Of a DNA stretch of 64,000 nt, positions 1 through 8,651 are shown piece by piece (position 1 is the first letter of the stretch; each line of letters starts with the position of its first letter). The position numbers and the translations under genes are program-made. The notes beneath the pieces were generated by a model. The model saw only the letters and a program-made list of their open reading frames with translations, made no database searches and was not told where the DNA came from. The DNA comes from JAJFHI01 sp050633705. Lineage in GTDB: Bacteria > Pseudomonadota > Alphaproteobacteria > Rhizobiales > Hyphomicrobiaceae. Location: NCBI GenBank assembly GCA_050633705.1, contig JBOEGZ010000020.1, forward strand, positions 62,001 through 126,000, given 5' to 3'.

Positions 1-966
1 TATGTCGAAGCTCTGCTCGATACTCATACCCTCAGGCAGCGTCGGGTTGATCTTATCCTTCAATGCCCGCCCGAGCCGAGACACTGCAATCGTGTTGGCT
101 GTTGATTGTTTGACGATACCGAGCCCAACCATCGACTGGCGGTTGCCGCGAAAGAACGTTCTGTCTTCAATGGCGGTTTTTTCAATCCGGGCAATATCAC
201 CAAGCCGGATGAGATACTGATCCGTTCGTTGCAACACGAGCTTGCGAAAGTCATCAGCACTTCGGAAATTACGGTCAAGGCGAACCGTAAACTGGCGTCT
301 TTTCGATTCAATGCTTCCAGCAGGCAATTCGACGTTTTCAGCGCGCAACGCTCTTTCGACATCAATGACCGTCAACTCACGAGCGGCCATCGCCTTGCGA
401 TCCAACCATATTCGCATGGCCAATGATTGCTGTCCGCCAATGCGAACACGCGCCACACCATCAAGAACCGAGAACCGGTCAACAAGATATCTGTCGGCAT
501 AATCTGTCAGTTCTGGAACAGACATGCGGTCGCTGGTGAGGTTCAACCACATCACAACGTTGTTGTCGTCATCAACTTTTTCGATTTCAGGCGGCTCAGC
601 CTCCGGCGGCAAATCATCCAGAATTGCTGAGACTCTGTCACGGATATCATTCGCCGCCGCTTCAACATCGCGTCCCACATTAAATTCAACTGTGATGTCG
701 GAGCGTCCGTTGCGACTACGCGATTCAATAAACCGAATTCCTTCAACGCCAGCGATGCGACTTTCGATGAGCTCGGTCACACGATTTTCAACGACGGTTG
801 CGGAGGCCCCTCGATAGGTTGTGTCGATCGAAACGACGGGTGGGTCGATGTTGGGGTGTTGGCGCAATGGCAGGCGCAAAAACGAAACGATACCAAATGC
901 AATCAACAGCAATGCCAAAACCGAGGCAAATACCGGCCGGGTCACAGAAACATCAGACAGCTTCAC
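1..966 (-). CDS. RND efflux transporter permease subunit (partial, C-terminal part outside window)
   Basis: Inner-membrane proton-driven pump of the AcrB/MexF (HAE1) family, which exports drugs or lipophilic compounds through an adaptor and an outer-membrane channel. The visible 322 codons hold a short cytoplasmic start, the first membrane helix (about residues 11-30, after the family motif VTRPVFA), and then the beginning of the periplasmic porter region with a YRGASATVVENRVT segment and a DDLPPEAEPP segment typical of the PN1/PC subdomains. The start is a GTG at 966-964 that overlaps the TGA stop of the adaptor gene by four bases (GTGA), so the two are translationally coupled. The frame stays open to base 1; the rest of the protein, roughly two thirds, lies outside. 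The substrate cannot be told. Family assignment is secure. Confidence 0.9.
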   Translation of the reverse strand, partial: MKLSDVSVTRPVFASVLALLLIAFGIVSFLRLPLRQHPNIDPPVVSIDTTYRGASATVVENRVTELIESRIAGVEGIRFIESRSRNGRSDITVEFNVGRDVEAAANDIRDRVSAILDDLPPEAEPPEIEKVDDDNNVVMWLNLTSDRMSVPELTDYADRYLVDRFSVLDGVARVRIGGQQSLAMRIWLDRKAMAARELTVIDVERALRAENVELPAGSIESKRRQFTVRLDRNFRSADDFRKLVLQRTDQYLIRLGDIARIEKTAIEDRTFFRGNRQSMVGLGIVKQSTANTIAVSRLGRALKDKINPTLPEGMSIEQSFDI

Positions 967-2144
967 GACCGTCGCGCGCCTCCCGAAGCCTCATGTCTTT
1001 TGGAACGCGCCTCGGCCCGCGGGCTGACGTTGATCTTGCCCCCTGACGGAGTGTCCCGACCCGATGGAGGCGTGACACGTTTGAAGGTTTCGTTGTTGAT
1101 CGTAACGCTCGCACCTGGTCGCAATTTCAATTGTCCGTGGGTTACAACAAGCTCACCAACCTTCAAACCCTCCAAGACCTCAACGTCACCGGGACGACGT
1201 TGACCGGTCTTGATCAACCGACGCGAAACGGTTGCGGCCGCTTCATCGACGACAAACACAAAGTTATCCCGCGAAACAGGGACAATCGCTTCTTCTGGGA
1301 TCACCAGGGCCTGGCGCTGATCTTTGTAAAGTACGATTTGCATCAACATTCCAGGCACAAGGCGGCGGTCCGGATTAGGCAATACGGCGCGAACACGAAT
1401 GGTTCGTGTCAATTGGTCGATCCGATTGTCAACACCGGTGACCTTGCCCCTAAACTCATCAATTCCCAACCCACGCGATGTTGCAACGACCGGAAGGCCC
1501 GGCTGCAAGGACCCAATAAATGTCGAGGGAATAGAAAAGTCGAGTTTCATCATACTATCGTCAGCGATATCGACGATCAACGTGCCTGGCTCCACCAAGG
1601 CACCAACACTAATGTTTCGCAAGCCGACGACACCAGAAAACGGCGCGCGAATTATTCGGTCAGCCATGCGCGCTTTCATGGCCCGCAAACGGGCTTTGCT
1701 TGTTTGTAACAAGCGGCGGCGTTCATCCAATATGGTCTCTGCTGTCAACCGGCGTTTGGCCAAACCCTTAGTGCGCTTGTATTGCAACTCAGCCTCAGAC
1801 ACCATCGACTGGGCTTCAGCCAATTGCGCACGCTCCTCGGCGGCTGCCATTTCCACCAACACTTGGTCTTTTTCAACACGTTGGCCGTCATCAAACTGAA
1901 TTGACGCAACGATATCTGTGACAGTTGCCGTTAGGGCGACACTTTCTTTCGCGCGCAGGGTGCCCAACGCTTCGACCCGATCGTGAAAGTCGACAATCTT
2001 TGCAGCCACTGCGCGAACAGCGACAGGCTTAGCCTTGCTATCACGCCCCTGCGCGACACTCATGGTCAGCGCCAGCGTTGTGATCACCAAGGCTGCAACC
2101 AAAAACACGCCATAGCGAAATCGATGCTCAAGCGTCGGATTCAA
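963..2144 (-). CDS. RND efflux periplasmic adaptor (membrane fusion protein, AcrA/MexE type)
   Basis: The periplasmic adaptor joins the inner-membrane RND pump to an outer-membrane channel. The 393-residue protein has an N-terminal hydrophobic signal anchor (about residues 10-32). A split lipoyl/biotinyl-like domain follows, with its first half near VALTATVTDIVASI and its second near RAPFSGVVGLRNISVG. Between the halves lies an alpha-helical hairpin rich in Ala, Glu and Arg (LAEAQSMVSEAELQYKR). A beta-barrel and membrane-proximal domain follow, ending near VTHGQLKLRPGASV. The start codon appears to be TTG at 2144; the ATG ten bases further upstream is in another frame and hits a stop at once. 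There is no lipobox cysteine. It is transcribed ahead of the permease with a 4-base overlap. No regulator gene is adjacent. Family is secure; the exact start is less so. Confidence 0.88.
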   Translation of the reverse strand: MNPTLEHRFRYGVFLVAALVITTLALTMSVAQGRDSKAKPVAVRAVAAKIVDFHDRVEALGTLRAKESVALTATVTDIVASIQFDDGQRVEKDQVLVEMAAAEERAQLAEAQSMVSEAELQYKRTKGLAKRRLTAETILDERRRLLQTSKARLRAMKARMADRIIRAPFSGVVGLRNISVGALVEPGTLIVDIADDSMMKLDFSIPSTFIGSLQPGLPVVATSRGLGIDEFRGKVTGVDNRIDQLTRTIRVRAVLPNPDRRLVPGMLMQIVLYKDQRQALVIPEEAIVPVSRDNFVFVVDEAAATVSRRLIKTGQRRPGDVEVLEGLKVGELVVTHGQLKLRPGASVTINNETFKRVTPPSGRDTPSGGKINVSPRAEARSKRHEASGGARRS

Positions 2145-2575
2145 ATTTGCACCATAAATTTACCATTCCATCACAGCCAGCAAGCTTGCTCGCATCGCAC
2201 ACTAACCTATTCTGACACTTCACACGAGTACAGGCTGGTATTGAAACTTAAGCTCGCAATTAATGTGAATTTGGCGATGAGAGCGCGGGCGGGCAAAAAA
2301 TTGTAGATACTCCATAAGAAAACGCGGTTCCAATTCTACCTGCTCTCACACCTGCAATCCGGCACGTGCATTCCGACACCTGCTATTGCAACCACCACCG
2401 CCTGACAACTTGGACAACTTGACAATAAAGCACCGGCTGACAGAGTAAAAGTCGGGGTAATAATTGATAGTCACGATGGCTTAGGTTGTTATCAATTCTC
2501 GGTGAACGATCCACCGAAGCCCAATCTGGTGAACTCTGAGCCGTGTCTCGAATTCTGCAATCGTGGCAACCGCCA
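2145..2575. other. Intergenic region, no gene recognised
   Basis: About 430 bases between the efflux adaptor (its start is at the left edge) and the HAD phosphatase stop. It must hold the promoter of the leftward efflux operon. Short open frames here show no recognisable protein, and I saw no strong hairpin followed by a T-run. Confidence 0.5.
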
Positions 2576-3454
2576 CTAAGTCTCTCGTTGTGGTCCATAG
2601 CGTGGGAAAAGATTCAATACCGCAAGCACAGCCTCATTCCAACCTTCTGGCCCAGGCGTTTGCGACCGCCAAATAACGCCACACCTGTGATCTTCTATGT
2701 TTCTCATCTGATCGTTATCTCTCCAAGAGATGACAACCCCAACGTCAACAACTTGTAACATCGCAATATCGTTGGGAGCATCACCTAACGCCATTGCAAT
2801 TAATGGGCAGGCAGGGTCAGCTGCTTTAAAAGACGAAAGAATTCGACGCACAAGAACTTGCTTACCTGGAGCAGACGAGATCGTTAAAAAGCTGCTGCCT
2901 TGCATAACTGTCAGACCAAACTGGCCCAACGCGCTCTTGAATTGCGTGAGTTTATCAATTGGTCCCAACCACAAACCAGCCTCCGACCACCGCCGTTGCC
3001 GAGCGATCGCCGCTTGGGCGCGTGGTAGACCAGTTACATTACACATAGCCGCCAAACCCATGTCACCAAACCCGCGAAAGTGCTGACGCAAGTCATGTTC
3101 CAAGATATCGAGGTACATGCGAATTCTCTTATACCCAACGGCCCCTTTATTTATCTCATCCTCATCAATGCCAACGTCTTCATAGTCTTCAGGAACATAA
3201 ACACCAGAACCATTCTCAACGATTGCGGGATACGACAGCCCAATCTCATTTTGTCGTTTCTTGATTTCGGCGACGGTGGTGCTTGAGCTTAAAATTACAG
3301 GAATTGCAAACCGCGAAAGACTTGCAAGTGCCGGTTTTATCGCTTCGAAATAATAGGTCTCAGGCTCTCGCAGTGTGGCATCAAGATCTGAAAAGACGAT
3401 CAACTTTGCCAGAGCCGGGTATGGCGCTCCAATTGGCGTCACAAAATGCTTCAT
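2576..3454 (-). CDS. HAD-IIB phosphatase, mannosyl-3-phosphoglycerate phosphatase type
   Basis: Cytoplasmic Mg-dependent phosphatase of the HAD superfamily, subclass IIB. The best match in overall layout is mannosyl- or glucosyl-3-phosphoglycerate phosphatase (MPGP/GpgP), which makes the compatible solutes mannosylglycerate or glucosylglycerate. Motif I is DLDATL (two catalytic Asp), motif II lies in VILSSSTTVAEI, the family signature IVENGSGVYVP follows, and motif IV is GDAPNDIAML near the C-terminus. I use ATG 3454 (292 residues) because AGGGG lies just upstream; a TTG at 3490 would add 12 residues but has no ribosome-binding site. No glycosyl-3-phosphoglycerate synthase is adjacent, so the substrate is inferred from family only. 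It could act on another sugar phosphate. Confidence 0.78.
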   Translation of the reverse strand: MKHFVTPIGAPYPALAKLIVFSDLDATLREPETYYFEAIKPALASLSRFAIPVILSSSTTVAEIKKRQNEIGLSYPAIVENGSGVYVPEDYEDVGIDEDEINKGAVGYKRIRMYLDILEHDLRQHFRGFGDMGLAAMCNVTGLPRAQAAIARQRRWSEAGLWLGPIDKLTQFKSALGQFGLTVMQGSSFLTISSAPGKQVLVRRILSSFKAADPACPLIAMALGDAPNDIAMLQVVDVGVVISWRDNDQMRNIEDHRCGVIWRSQTPGPEGWNEAVLAVLNLFPRYGPQRET

Positions 3455-3534
3455 ACCCCTAGGTGATAAGGCGAAAACGCGATCAAGCAAGCGGGGAATG
3501 AATTACCCAGTAGCGAAAAGGATTATCAGGGCGC

Positions 3535-3571
3535 AAAAAAAGGCAGTACGCGCGTGACGTACTGCCTTTTT
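3535..3571 (-). terminator. Rho-independent terminator after the Fae-like gene
   Basis: A 13-base perfect inverted repeat (arms 3537-3549 and 3559-3571, core GGCAGTAC/GTACTGCC, 9-base loop) lies 22 bases after the fae-like stop. On the minus strand it is followed by a run of T from the A-tract at 3535-3540. The T-rich right arm means it might also work in the other direction. Confidence 0.85.
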
Positions 3572-3592
3572 AAATTCAAGTCCGGAGCCTCT

Positions 3593-4141
3593 TTAGATCT
3601 CGCCCTTCAAGCCTTTTTCAAAGTACTTGTGTACGATCTTATCCTGATTTTCGAGCAGCCAATCGATTGATGGTTCATTGTGCATCGCTTTGTGGATTGC
3701 TTGCGAGGTCGCTTTTCTGTGAATGTCAAACAGAATTTGATGATCAAGATCTTCAATCTCGGCGACCATAGGGTTGAGCCAAACCGACACAATGATACCC
3801 AGATCGTTGGCCTTTTCCTTTGGAATGTCGCCCGAGCGCACAGCATCCAGAACACCCATTGAGGTTGCGTATTGAACTGTACCCATCAGGATATTGGTGT
3901 AACGCGCATTGTCGACGGTGACCTTACTCACACATAGCGTTGGCGGACGCACCATGATGTCGGTATTCATGATCGCTAAAACGCGACTGTGACCTTTGAC
4001 TTGGTCACCAAGCAACGTGCCAAAGGCTGTACCCATTGGGCCATCCATTTCACCGATTGCCACTTCAGGTTCAGCAGCTGTACCTGGTGGGCCACCGGCC
4101 ACCAAACTTTCACCCACGCGCATAACAATTCGATCACTCAT
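3593..4141 (-). CDS. Formaldehyde-activating enzyme (Fae) homologue, diverged
   Basis: Fae condenses formaldehyde with tetrahydromethanopterin to methylene-H4MPT in the C1 oxidation route of methylotrophs. This 182-residue protein has the Fae fold signatures in order: VGESLV at the N-terminus, GPMGTAF, a GHSRVLAIMNTDIMVRPPTLCVSKVTVDNAR core, then GDIPKEKANDLGIIVSVW and EPSIDWLL. The residue that corresponds to the histidine of the AHID segment, proposed to be catalytic in Methylorubrum Fae, appears to be glutamate here (GTAAEPEVAIG). It therefore resembles the Fae2/Fae3 paralogue type rather than canonical Fae. ATG 4141 is chosen over an upstream TTG because GGGACGA lies just before it. No other H4MPT gene is visible here. 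Activity with H4MPT is uncertain; binding or signalling roles are possible. Confidence 0.8.
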   Translation of the reverse strand: MSDRIVMRVGESLVAGGPPGTAAEPEVAIGEMDGPMGTAFGTLLGDQVKGHSRVLAIMNTDIMVRPPTLCVSKVTVDNARYTNILMGTVQYATSMGVLDAVRSGDIPKEKANDLGIIVSVWLNPMVAEIEDLDHQILFDIHRKATSQAIHKAMHNEPSIDWLLENQDKIVHKYFEKGLKGEI

Positions 4142-4660
4142 TTCGTCCCACTTTCTGTTTGAGGGGTTGACGGCCAAACTTCACGCACGACTACGGCGTA
4201 TTCGCCTTATTCGGCCGCAATCGTGCATCACATACCCTAAAGCTCGGCACCACGTTCCAACAATGCCACAAATCATTATGGCGATGAATCTTTAATAGAG
4301 ATTGCCAGCCTTGTTTGCTGTCACTCAGTTGTTTACGTCAGATTATGGAGAGAATGACACCGTCATTGGAAGCTGTCACGAATAGAGCGGCGCACGTGTG
4401 TGATGATCGCGCTTAGCTTTGGCCCTCAGCCTTACGCCTGCCTTTAAGACGCAAAAATGAAAAACCTCAAGATTCAGGTGAAATGGTCTACGTGGAGGTG
4501 CAACGGTCAACTAGGACGAGCTGATCAAATGTTGGCAGAATTTAACAGTAACAAGACAAGGTGCCATACAGCGGCTCATTCGGCTGCCTTAAAACCTCAA
4601 CTTTACTTGATTTGAGCAGTATGCTTGTTAGGGCGAATTCCAAAATCAGACTGGCCCGCC
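4142..4660. other. Intergenic region between divergent fae-like and haemoglobin genes
   Basis: About 520 bases with no convincing gene. The leader of the fae-like gene contains an interrupted repeat (GCACGA at 4185-4190, TCGTGC at 4221-4226, with GGCG/CGCC inside), which could fold in its 5' untranslated region. Promoters for both divergent genes must lie here, but none is clear enough to mark. Confidence 0.4.
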
Positions 4661-4769
4661 ATGTCACACCATAATATTCAGAGCGACATCTAAACTCGAC
4701 CCTCGTCCGGCACACCCTTCCATTACCACAGAGCAAATCTCAGACCTCGTCGACAAATTTTATTTCAGT

Positions 4770-5117
4770 GTGCAAAAAGACCCACGCCTGGGGCCGATTT
4801 TCACCCGTGAGATCGATGGCAACTGGACGCCCCATCTTGAAAAAATGAAATCGTTTTGGCGCTCGGTTCTTCTTAAAACCCGTGAATACGATGGTCGCCC
4901 CGTTCCAGCCCACGCAAACATAAAAGGAGTGACGACTGACGACTTCCGCACTTGGCTAACTCTGTTTGAAAAAACAGCCGATGAAATATTGGACCCTGAA
5001 GCCGTGCCCCTTGCCGTTGTTGCCGCCCAGCGCATCGCTTCTAGCTTATGGCTCTCGATGAACATTTCAGAAAACCCTTTCGATGCACCTCCGAAGTGGT
5101 CATCTAAAACGTCTTAA
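4770..5117 (+). CDS. Group III truncated haemoglobin (start disturbed, possible frameshift)
   Basis: Small haem protein of the truncated globin family, group III, which in other bacteria binds O2, NO or other ligands; cytoplasmic. Characteristic segments are FYFSVQKDPRLGPIF, then W...HLEKMKSFW, the proximal-histidine region AHANIK, and VAAQRIASSLW. The frame with globin similarity continues upstream of GTG 4770 (reading LDPRPAHPSITTEQISDLVDK from about 4695), but between the in-frame stop at 4629 and 4770 there is no ATG, GTG or TTG. A neighbouring frame starts at ATG 4661 and stops at TAA 4691. A one-base shift near 4691 would join the two into a normal-length protein starting MSHHNIQSDI. 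Starting at GTG 4770 would remove the first helix. Either a sequencing error or a real frameshift is likely. Confidence 0.72.
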   Translation: MQKDPRLGPIFTREIDGNWTPHLEKMKSFWRSVLLKTREYDGRPVPAHANIKGVTTDDFRTWLTLFEKTADEILDPEAVPLAVVAAQRIASSLWLSMNISENPFDAPPKWSSKTS

Positions 5118-5714
5118 AAAATCCAATTCAACGCATCGGAGAACATATGTTGCAATGCAGCATTGCTGCGTTTACATTATCGGCCCGCTCACAGCCGTGG
5201 CCTCGCACACAACAATCGCGACGCATAAAGGCTCCAAGGCTGGGCATCATCGGCAATCCCAATGGGTCAAACTTTGAATGATCTACCAGCCTCACAGGCT
5301 TAAAGAAGACACGAACATACCATACGAGCGTTGACAAATAACGCTGTTGGAACACCCCAAGTGCGTTGACTAAATTTTGATCGGAGCACCTCACTGCATA
5401 CGATTAAAGTTTGGTTGTTGGTTGTTGAAACGCGCACTATATTTCCGTCATTATTAACCTGAAAATAATCTCATTCTGCCACTGGACAAAGGGATTGCGC
5501 CACCCCAATTATGAGTTTTCTCACCGCATCTGCGGAAAGATTTCAGCCCACCTTACAAGGCCTCAACTTTAGGCGGATCACCTTGACTTAAGATAGCCCG
5601 GGTGGGATAAATGTACGATAGTAATCAATTGATCAATAGCCAATCACCATACAATTTACTTTCAACGCTAATAAAGAACAGCTCTTCAGCCTTCAAACAA
5701 CGTGGAGACGTTTA
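5118..5714. other. Intergenic region upstream of the molybdenum hydroxylase operon
   Basis: About 600 bases with no recognisable gene; an 88-codon leftward frame has no family features. The last 130 bases are AT-rich and probably contain the promoter of the hydroxylase operon. GGAG at about 5703 serves as the ribosome-binding site of the 5715 gene. Confidence 0.4.
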
Positions 5715-6167
5715 ATGATTGAACTCACAGTCAATGGCGAAAGCCGAAAATTCGACGGCGATAGCGAAATGCCCTTACTCTGGTATCTTCGCGATTACGC
5801 CGGTCTTTCAGGAACAAAATACGGTTGCGGCGCAGGCCTATGTGGCGCATGTACAGTGCACATTGATGGTGTTGCTATGAAGAGTTGCCTCACACCGATG
5901 AGTGCAGCAAGCGGCAAATCCGTGACAACGATCGAAGGACTGAGCACAGACGGAAATCACCCTGTTCAAGTGGCATGGCGCGACGCCAACGTCCCTCAGT
6001 GTGGCTTCTGCCAGGCAGGACAGATCATGCAGGCCGCAGCCCTTCTGGCTGAGAACAAATCACCTTCCGACGATCAAATTACAGAAAAAATGTCAGAAAA
6101 CATCTGCCGTTGTGGGTGCTACGAACGCATTCACTCTGCCGTACGTTCAGCTGCAGGAGGTGCATAA
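5715..6167 (+). CDS. Molybdenum hydroxylase small subunit with two [2Fe-2S] clusters (IorA/CoxS type)
   Basis: Electron-transfer subunit of a xanthine-oxidase-family molybdenum hydroxylase that oxidises aldehydes or N-heterocycles. At 150 residues it has the usual length. A plant-ferredoxin cluster is bound by Cys38, 43, 46 and 58 (YGCGAGLCGACTVHIDG). The second cluster uses cysteines in QCGFCQAGQIMQ and ENICRCGCYERI. The layout matches isoquinoline 1-oxidoreductase alpha and aldehyde dehydrogenase small subunits. It lies 3 bases before the large subunit, and xdhC follows, so the three form one operon. No FAD subunit is present, so electrons probably go to a cytochrome or another membrane acceptor, as in the Ior/aldehyde dehydrogenase subtype. 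That last point is inference from family. Confidence 0.92.
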   Translation: MIELTVNGESRKFDGDSEMPLLWYLRDYAGLSGTKYGCGAGLCGACTVHIDGVAMKSCLTPMSAASGKSVTTIEGLSTDGNHPVQVAWRDANVPQCGFCQAGQIMQAAALLAENKSPSDDQITEKMSENICRCGCYERIHSAVRSAAGGA

Positions 6168-6170
6168 ATT

Positions 6171-8561
6171 ATGCTTGGATACCTATCAAAAGATACAAAC
6201 CTTCTTGGTGAAGACGTTCGCGATGTGCAAACAGCACCAGCAGCATACCTTATTGAAAACGTCAGCCGTCGCTCCGTCGTAAAAGGTCTTGCAGCAACTT
6301 CCGGTCTCGTCGTTGCAATGCAATTCCTCTCCGTCGGAGAAGCAAAAGCGTTCAAGACTTACGCCACCGGCGCTGACGGAATGCCAAACAAGACTGTTAA
6401 CGATCCACATGTCTTTGTTTCGATCGCCAAAAATGGCACGGTTTCTATTGTAACTCACCGCTCTGAAATGGGTACTGGCTCTCGCACGAGTTTGCCAATG
6501 GTGGTTGCCGATGAAATGGAAGCCGACTGGGCTAAGGTCGAAATCATCCAGGCGCCTGGCGACGAGCCAAAATATGGCAACCAGGATACCGATGGATCGC
6601 GTTCTATTCGCCACTTCGTCCAGCCAATGCGCCAAGTTGGTGCAGCGGTTCGCAACATGCTGGAGCAGGCGGCTGCAAAACAATGGGGCGTTGATCCTAA
6701 GCTTTGTAAAGCCAAAAACCACAAGGTTGTGTTGCTCAAAGCGGCTGGCTCAGATGAAGAAGCTGGTAAGTCACTTGGCTTTGGTGAACTCTCTGAAGCT
6801 GCAATGGCCCTGCCAGCACCTGCCGTCGACAAACTGACATACAAAAAAGACGGTGAATGGAAGTATGTCGGCAAAGGCGATGTCCAAATTTACGACCTTC
6901 ATGACATCACAACCGGTAAGGCCAAGTATGGTGCCGACGTTTCCGTCGAAGGCATGAAGTATGCCGTCGTCGCTCGTCCACCAGTGGTTGGGGCAAAAGT
7001 AAAGTCGGTTGACGATACGGCTGCGAAAAAAGTGCCGGGTGTTGAGGCTATTGTTCAAATTCCAGGCAGCATGCCACCAGCAAAGTTCGCTCCACTCGGC
7101 GGCGTTGCTGTTGTTGCCAAAGACACTTACGCGGCCATCAAAGGTCGAGATGCCCTCGTCATCGAATGGAGTGATAGCCCTCACTCTTCCTACAACACTG
7201 CTGACTTTAAAAAGCAGATGGCTGCTACGGCACAAAAGCCTGGTAAACCAATTCGCGACCAAGGCGATGTTGATGGTGCGTTTAAGGCTGCGAAAAAAGT
7301 ATTCACACGCGAATACTACCAACCACACATGGCACACGCTGCAATGGAACCGTTGGTAGCTTTGGCAAACGTCAAAGACGGAAAGGCTGAAATTACCGGT
7401 CCGTTCCAAAGTCCTTATGGCACGAGAACCGATGTCGCCAAAGCAATTGGTCTTAAGCTTGAAGACGTGACCGTCAACGTAACTTTGTTAGGTGGTGGTT
7501 TTGGGCGTAAGTCGAAATGCGACTTTGGTATCGAAGCCGCGATAATCTCCAAGGAGGTTGGGGCACCAATTCGCGTTCAGTGGACTCGTGAAGACGACAT
7601 GCGTCATGCGTTCTATGCAACAACCTCGCATGAGCGCTTGTCCGTGGCACTTGACGACAAAGACAAAGTATCGGGGTGGCTACACCGTTCCGTTGCACCA
7701 AGTATTCTTACGACATTTGCACCAGCTAAAGATTCTATGACGGGCTTCTTCATTGAGCACGGCATGGGGCTGGTTGAACTGCCGTTTGATGTTCCAAACT
7801 TCCGAGCTGAAATGGGCGAGTCACTTGCTCACTTGCGCATTGGCTGGTTCCGGTCAGTATCGAATGTGCCGCGCGCATTTGCGGTGCAATCGTTCATTGC
7901 TGAATTGGCTCACGAACAAGGGCGCGACCACAAGGAAGTGCTGCTTGAGTTGCTTGGTCCGGATCGGAAAGTTGACCCTAAAGCGAGCGGGTTCCCGAAA
8001 GACTTCTGGAACTACGGCGAGCCAACGGAAACATATCCAATCGATACGGCACGGTTCAAAAAAGTTATTGAGCTTGTTGCCAAAAAAGGCGGATATGGCC
8101 GCAAGATGCCTAAGGGCGAAGGATTGGGCCTTGCTGTCCACCGCTCGTTCGTAACTTACACGGCGTCTTTGGTTCATGTGAAAGTCGCTGATGATGGTAC
8201 TGTCACGGTTCCATCCGTTCACACAGCTGTCGACTGCGGCTTCTGCGTCAACCCAGAACGGGTTCGGTCTCAGATGGAAGGCGCTGCAGTTCAAGGACAC
8301 TCAATTGCGATGTATTCTGCATTGAATGTCGTGAATGGAGTTGTCGAAGAAGGCAACTACGATACACACGTCGTTGCGCGCATGAACAACTATCCAAAGA
8401 GGGTTCACACCCACATTGTCGAATACCCATTTGAAGTTCCAGCTTCTGGTGTCGGCGAGCCTGGTGTTCCTCCATATGCTCCTGCGCTTTACAACGCTAT
8501 CTTTGCTGCAACCGGCAAGCGTATACGCGAATTGCCACTTGGCGATCAACTGAGTGGTTAA
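6171..8561 (+). CDS. Molybdopterin-binding large subunit, xanthine dehydrogenase family (IorB/AldH type), Tat-exported
   Basis: Catalytic subunit (796 residues) that binds molybdopterin cofactor and hydroxylates an aldehyde or heterocycle. A twin-arginine motif (SRRSVVKG, arginines 33-34) is followed by a hydrophobic stretch, which indicates Tat export of the folded two-subunit complex to the periplasm. Later segments include GGGFGRKS in the first Mo-binding part and the near-C-terminal GVGEPGVPP, whose Glu is the expected catalytic base. It lacks a c-type haem motif, so electrons must leave through another protein. The Tat signal starts later than usual, after a 30-residue N-terminal piece. 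The substrate cannot be read from sequence; the neighbouring Fae homologue and MoxY-type kinase suggest an aldehyde (inference). Confidence 0.88.
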   Translation: MLGYLSKDTNLLGEDVRDVQTAPAAYLIENVSRRSVVKGLAATSGLVVAMQFLSVGEAKAFKTYATGADGMPNKTVNDPHVFVSIAKNGTVSIVTHRSEMGTGSRTSLPMVVADEMEADWAKVEIIQAPGDEPKYGNQDTDGSRSIRHFVQPMRQVGAAVRNMLEQAAAKQWGVDPKLCKAKNHKVVLLKAAGSDEEAGKSLGFGELSEAAMALPAPAVDKLTYKKDGEWKYVGKGDVQIYDLHDITTGKAKYGADVSVEGMKYAVVARPPVVGAKVKSVDDTAAKKVPGVEAIVQIPGSMPPAKFAPLGGVAVVAKDTYAAIKGRDALVIEWSDSPHSSYNTADFKKQMAATAQKPGKPIRDQGDVDGAFKAAKKVFTREYYQPHMAHAAMEPLVALANVKDGKAEITGPFQSPYGTRTDVAKAIGLKLEDVTVNVTLLGGGFGRKSKCDFGIEAAIISKEVGAPIRVQWTREDDMRHAFYATTSHERLSVALDDKDKVSGWLHRSVAPSILTTFAPAKDSMTGFFIEHGMGLVELPFDVPNFRAEMGESLAHLRIGWFRSVSNVPRAFAVQSFIAELAHEQGRDHKEVLLELLGPDRKVDPKASGFPKDFWNYGEPTETYPIDTARFKKVIELVAKKGGYGRKMPKGEGLGLAVHRSFVTYTASLVHVKVADDGTVTVPSVHTAVDCGFCVNPERVRSQMEGAAVQGHSIAMYSALNVVNGVVEEGNYDTHVVARMNNYPKRVHTHIVEYPFEVPASGVGEPGVPPYAPALYNAIFAATGKRIRELPLGDQLSG

Positions 8562-8571
8562 CCAGACGCAA

Positions 8572-8607
8572 GGTATTTGCGGGCCCTTCAATGGGCCCGC
8601 AAATACC
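8572..8607 (+). terminator. Perfect 15-bp inverted repeat between the hydroxylase and xdhC
   Basis: Arms 8572-8586 and 8593-8607 (GGTATTTGCGGGCCC and its exact complement) with a 6-base loop, 10 bases after the large-subunit stop. No T-run follows, so it may act as an mRNA stabiliser or attenuator that lowers xdhC expression rather than as a full terminator. Confidence 0.6.
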
Positions 8608-8651
8608 GACCCTAATGATTACCTCACCTTTCCTAGATTACGGCCAAGCAT

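Noticed and set aside
963..1709. Rightward frames over the efflux adaptor, for example 1131-1709 (192 codons)
   Set aside because: They overlap a convincing adaptor gene on the other strand and have no protein features.
6186..6722. Leftward 178-codon frame over the start of the molybdenum hydroxylase large subunit
   Set aside because: Antisense shadow of a conserved enzyme with clear Tat signal; low-complexity composition.
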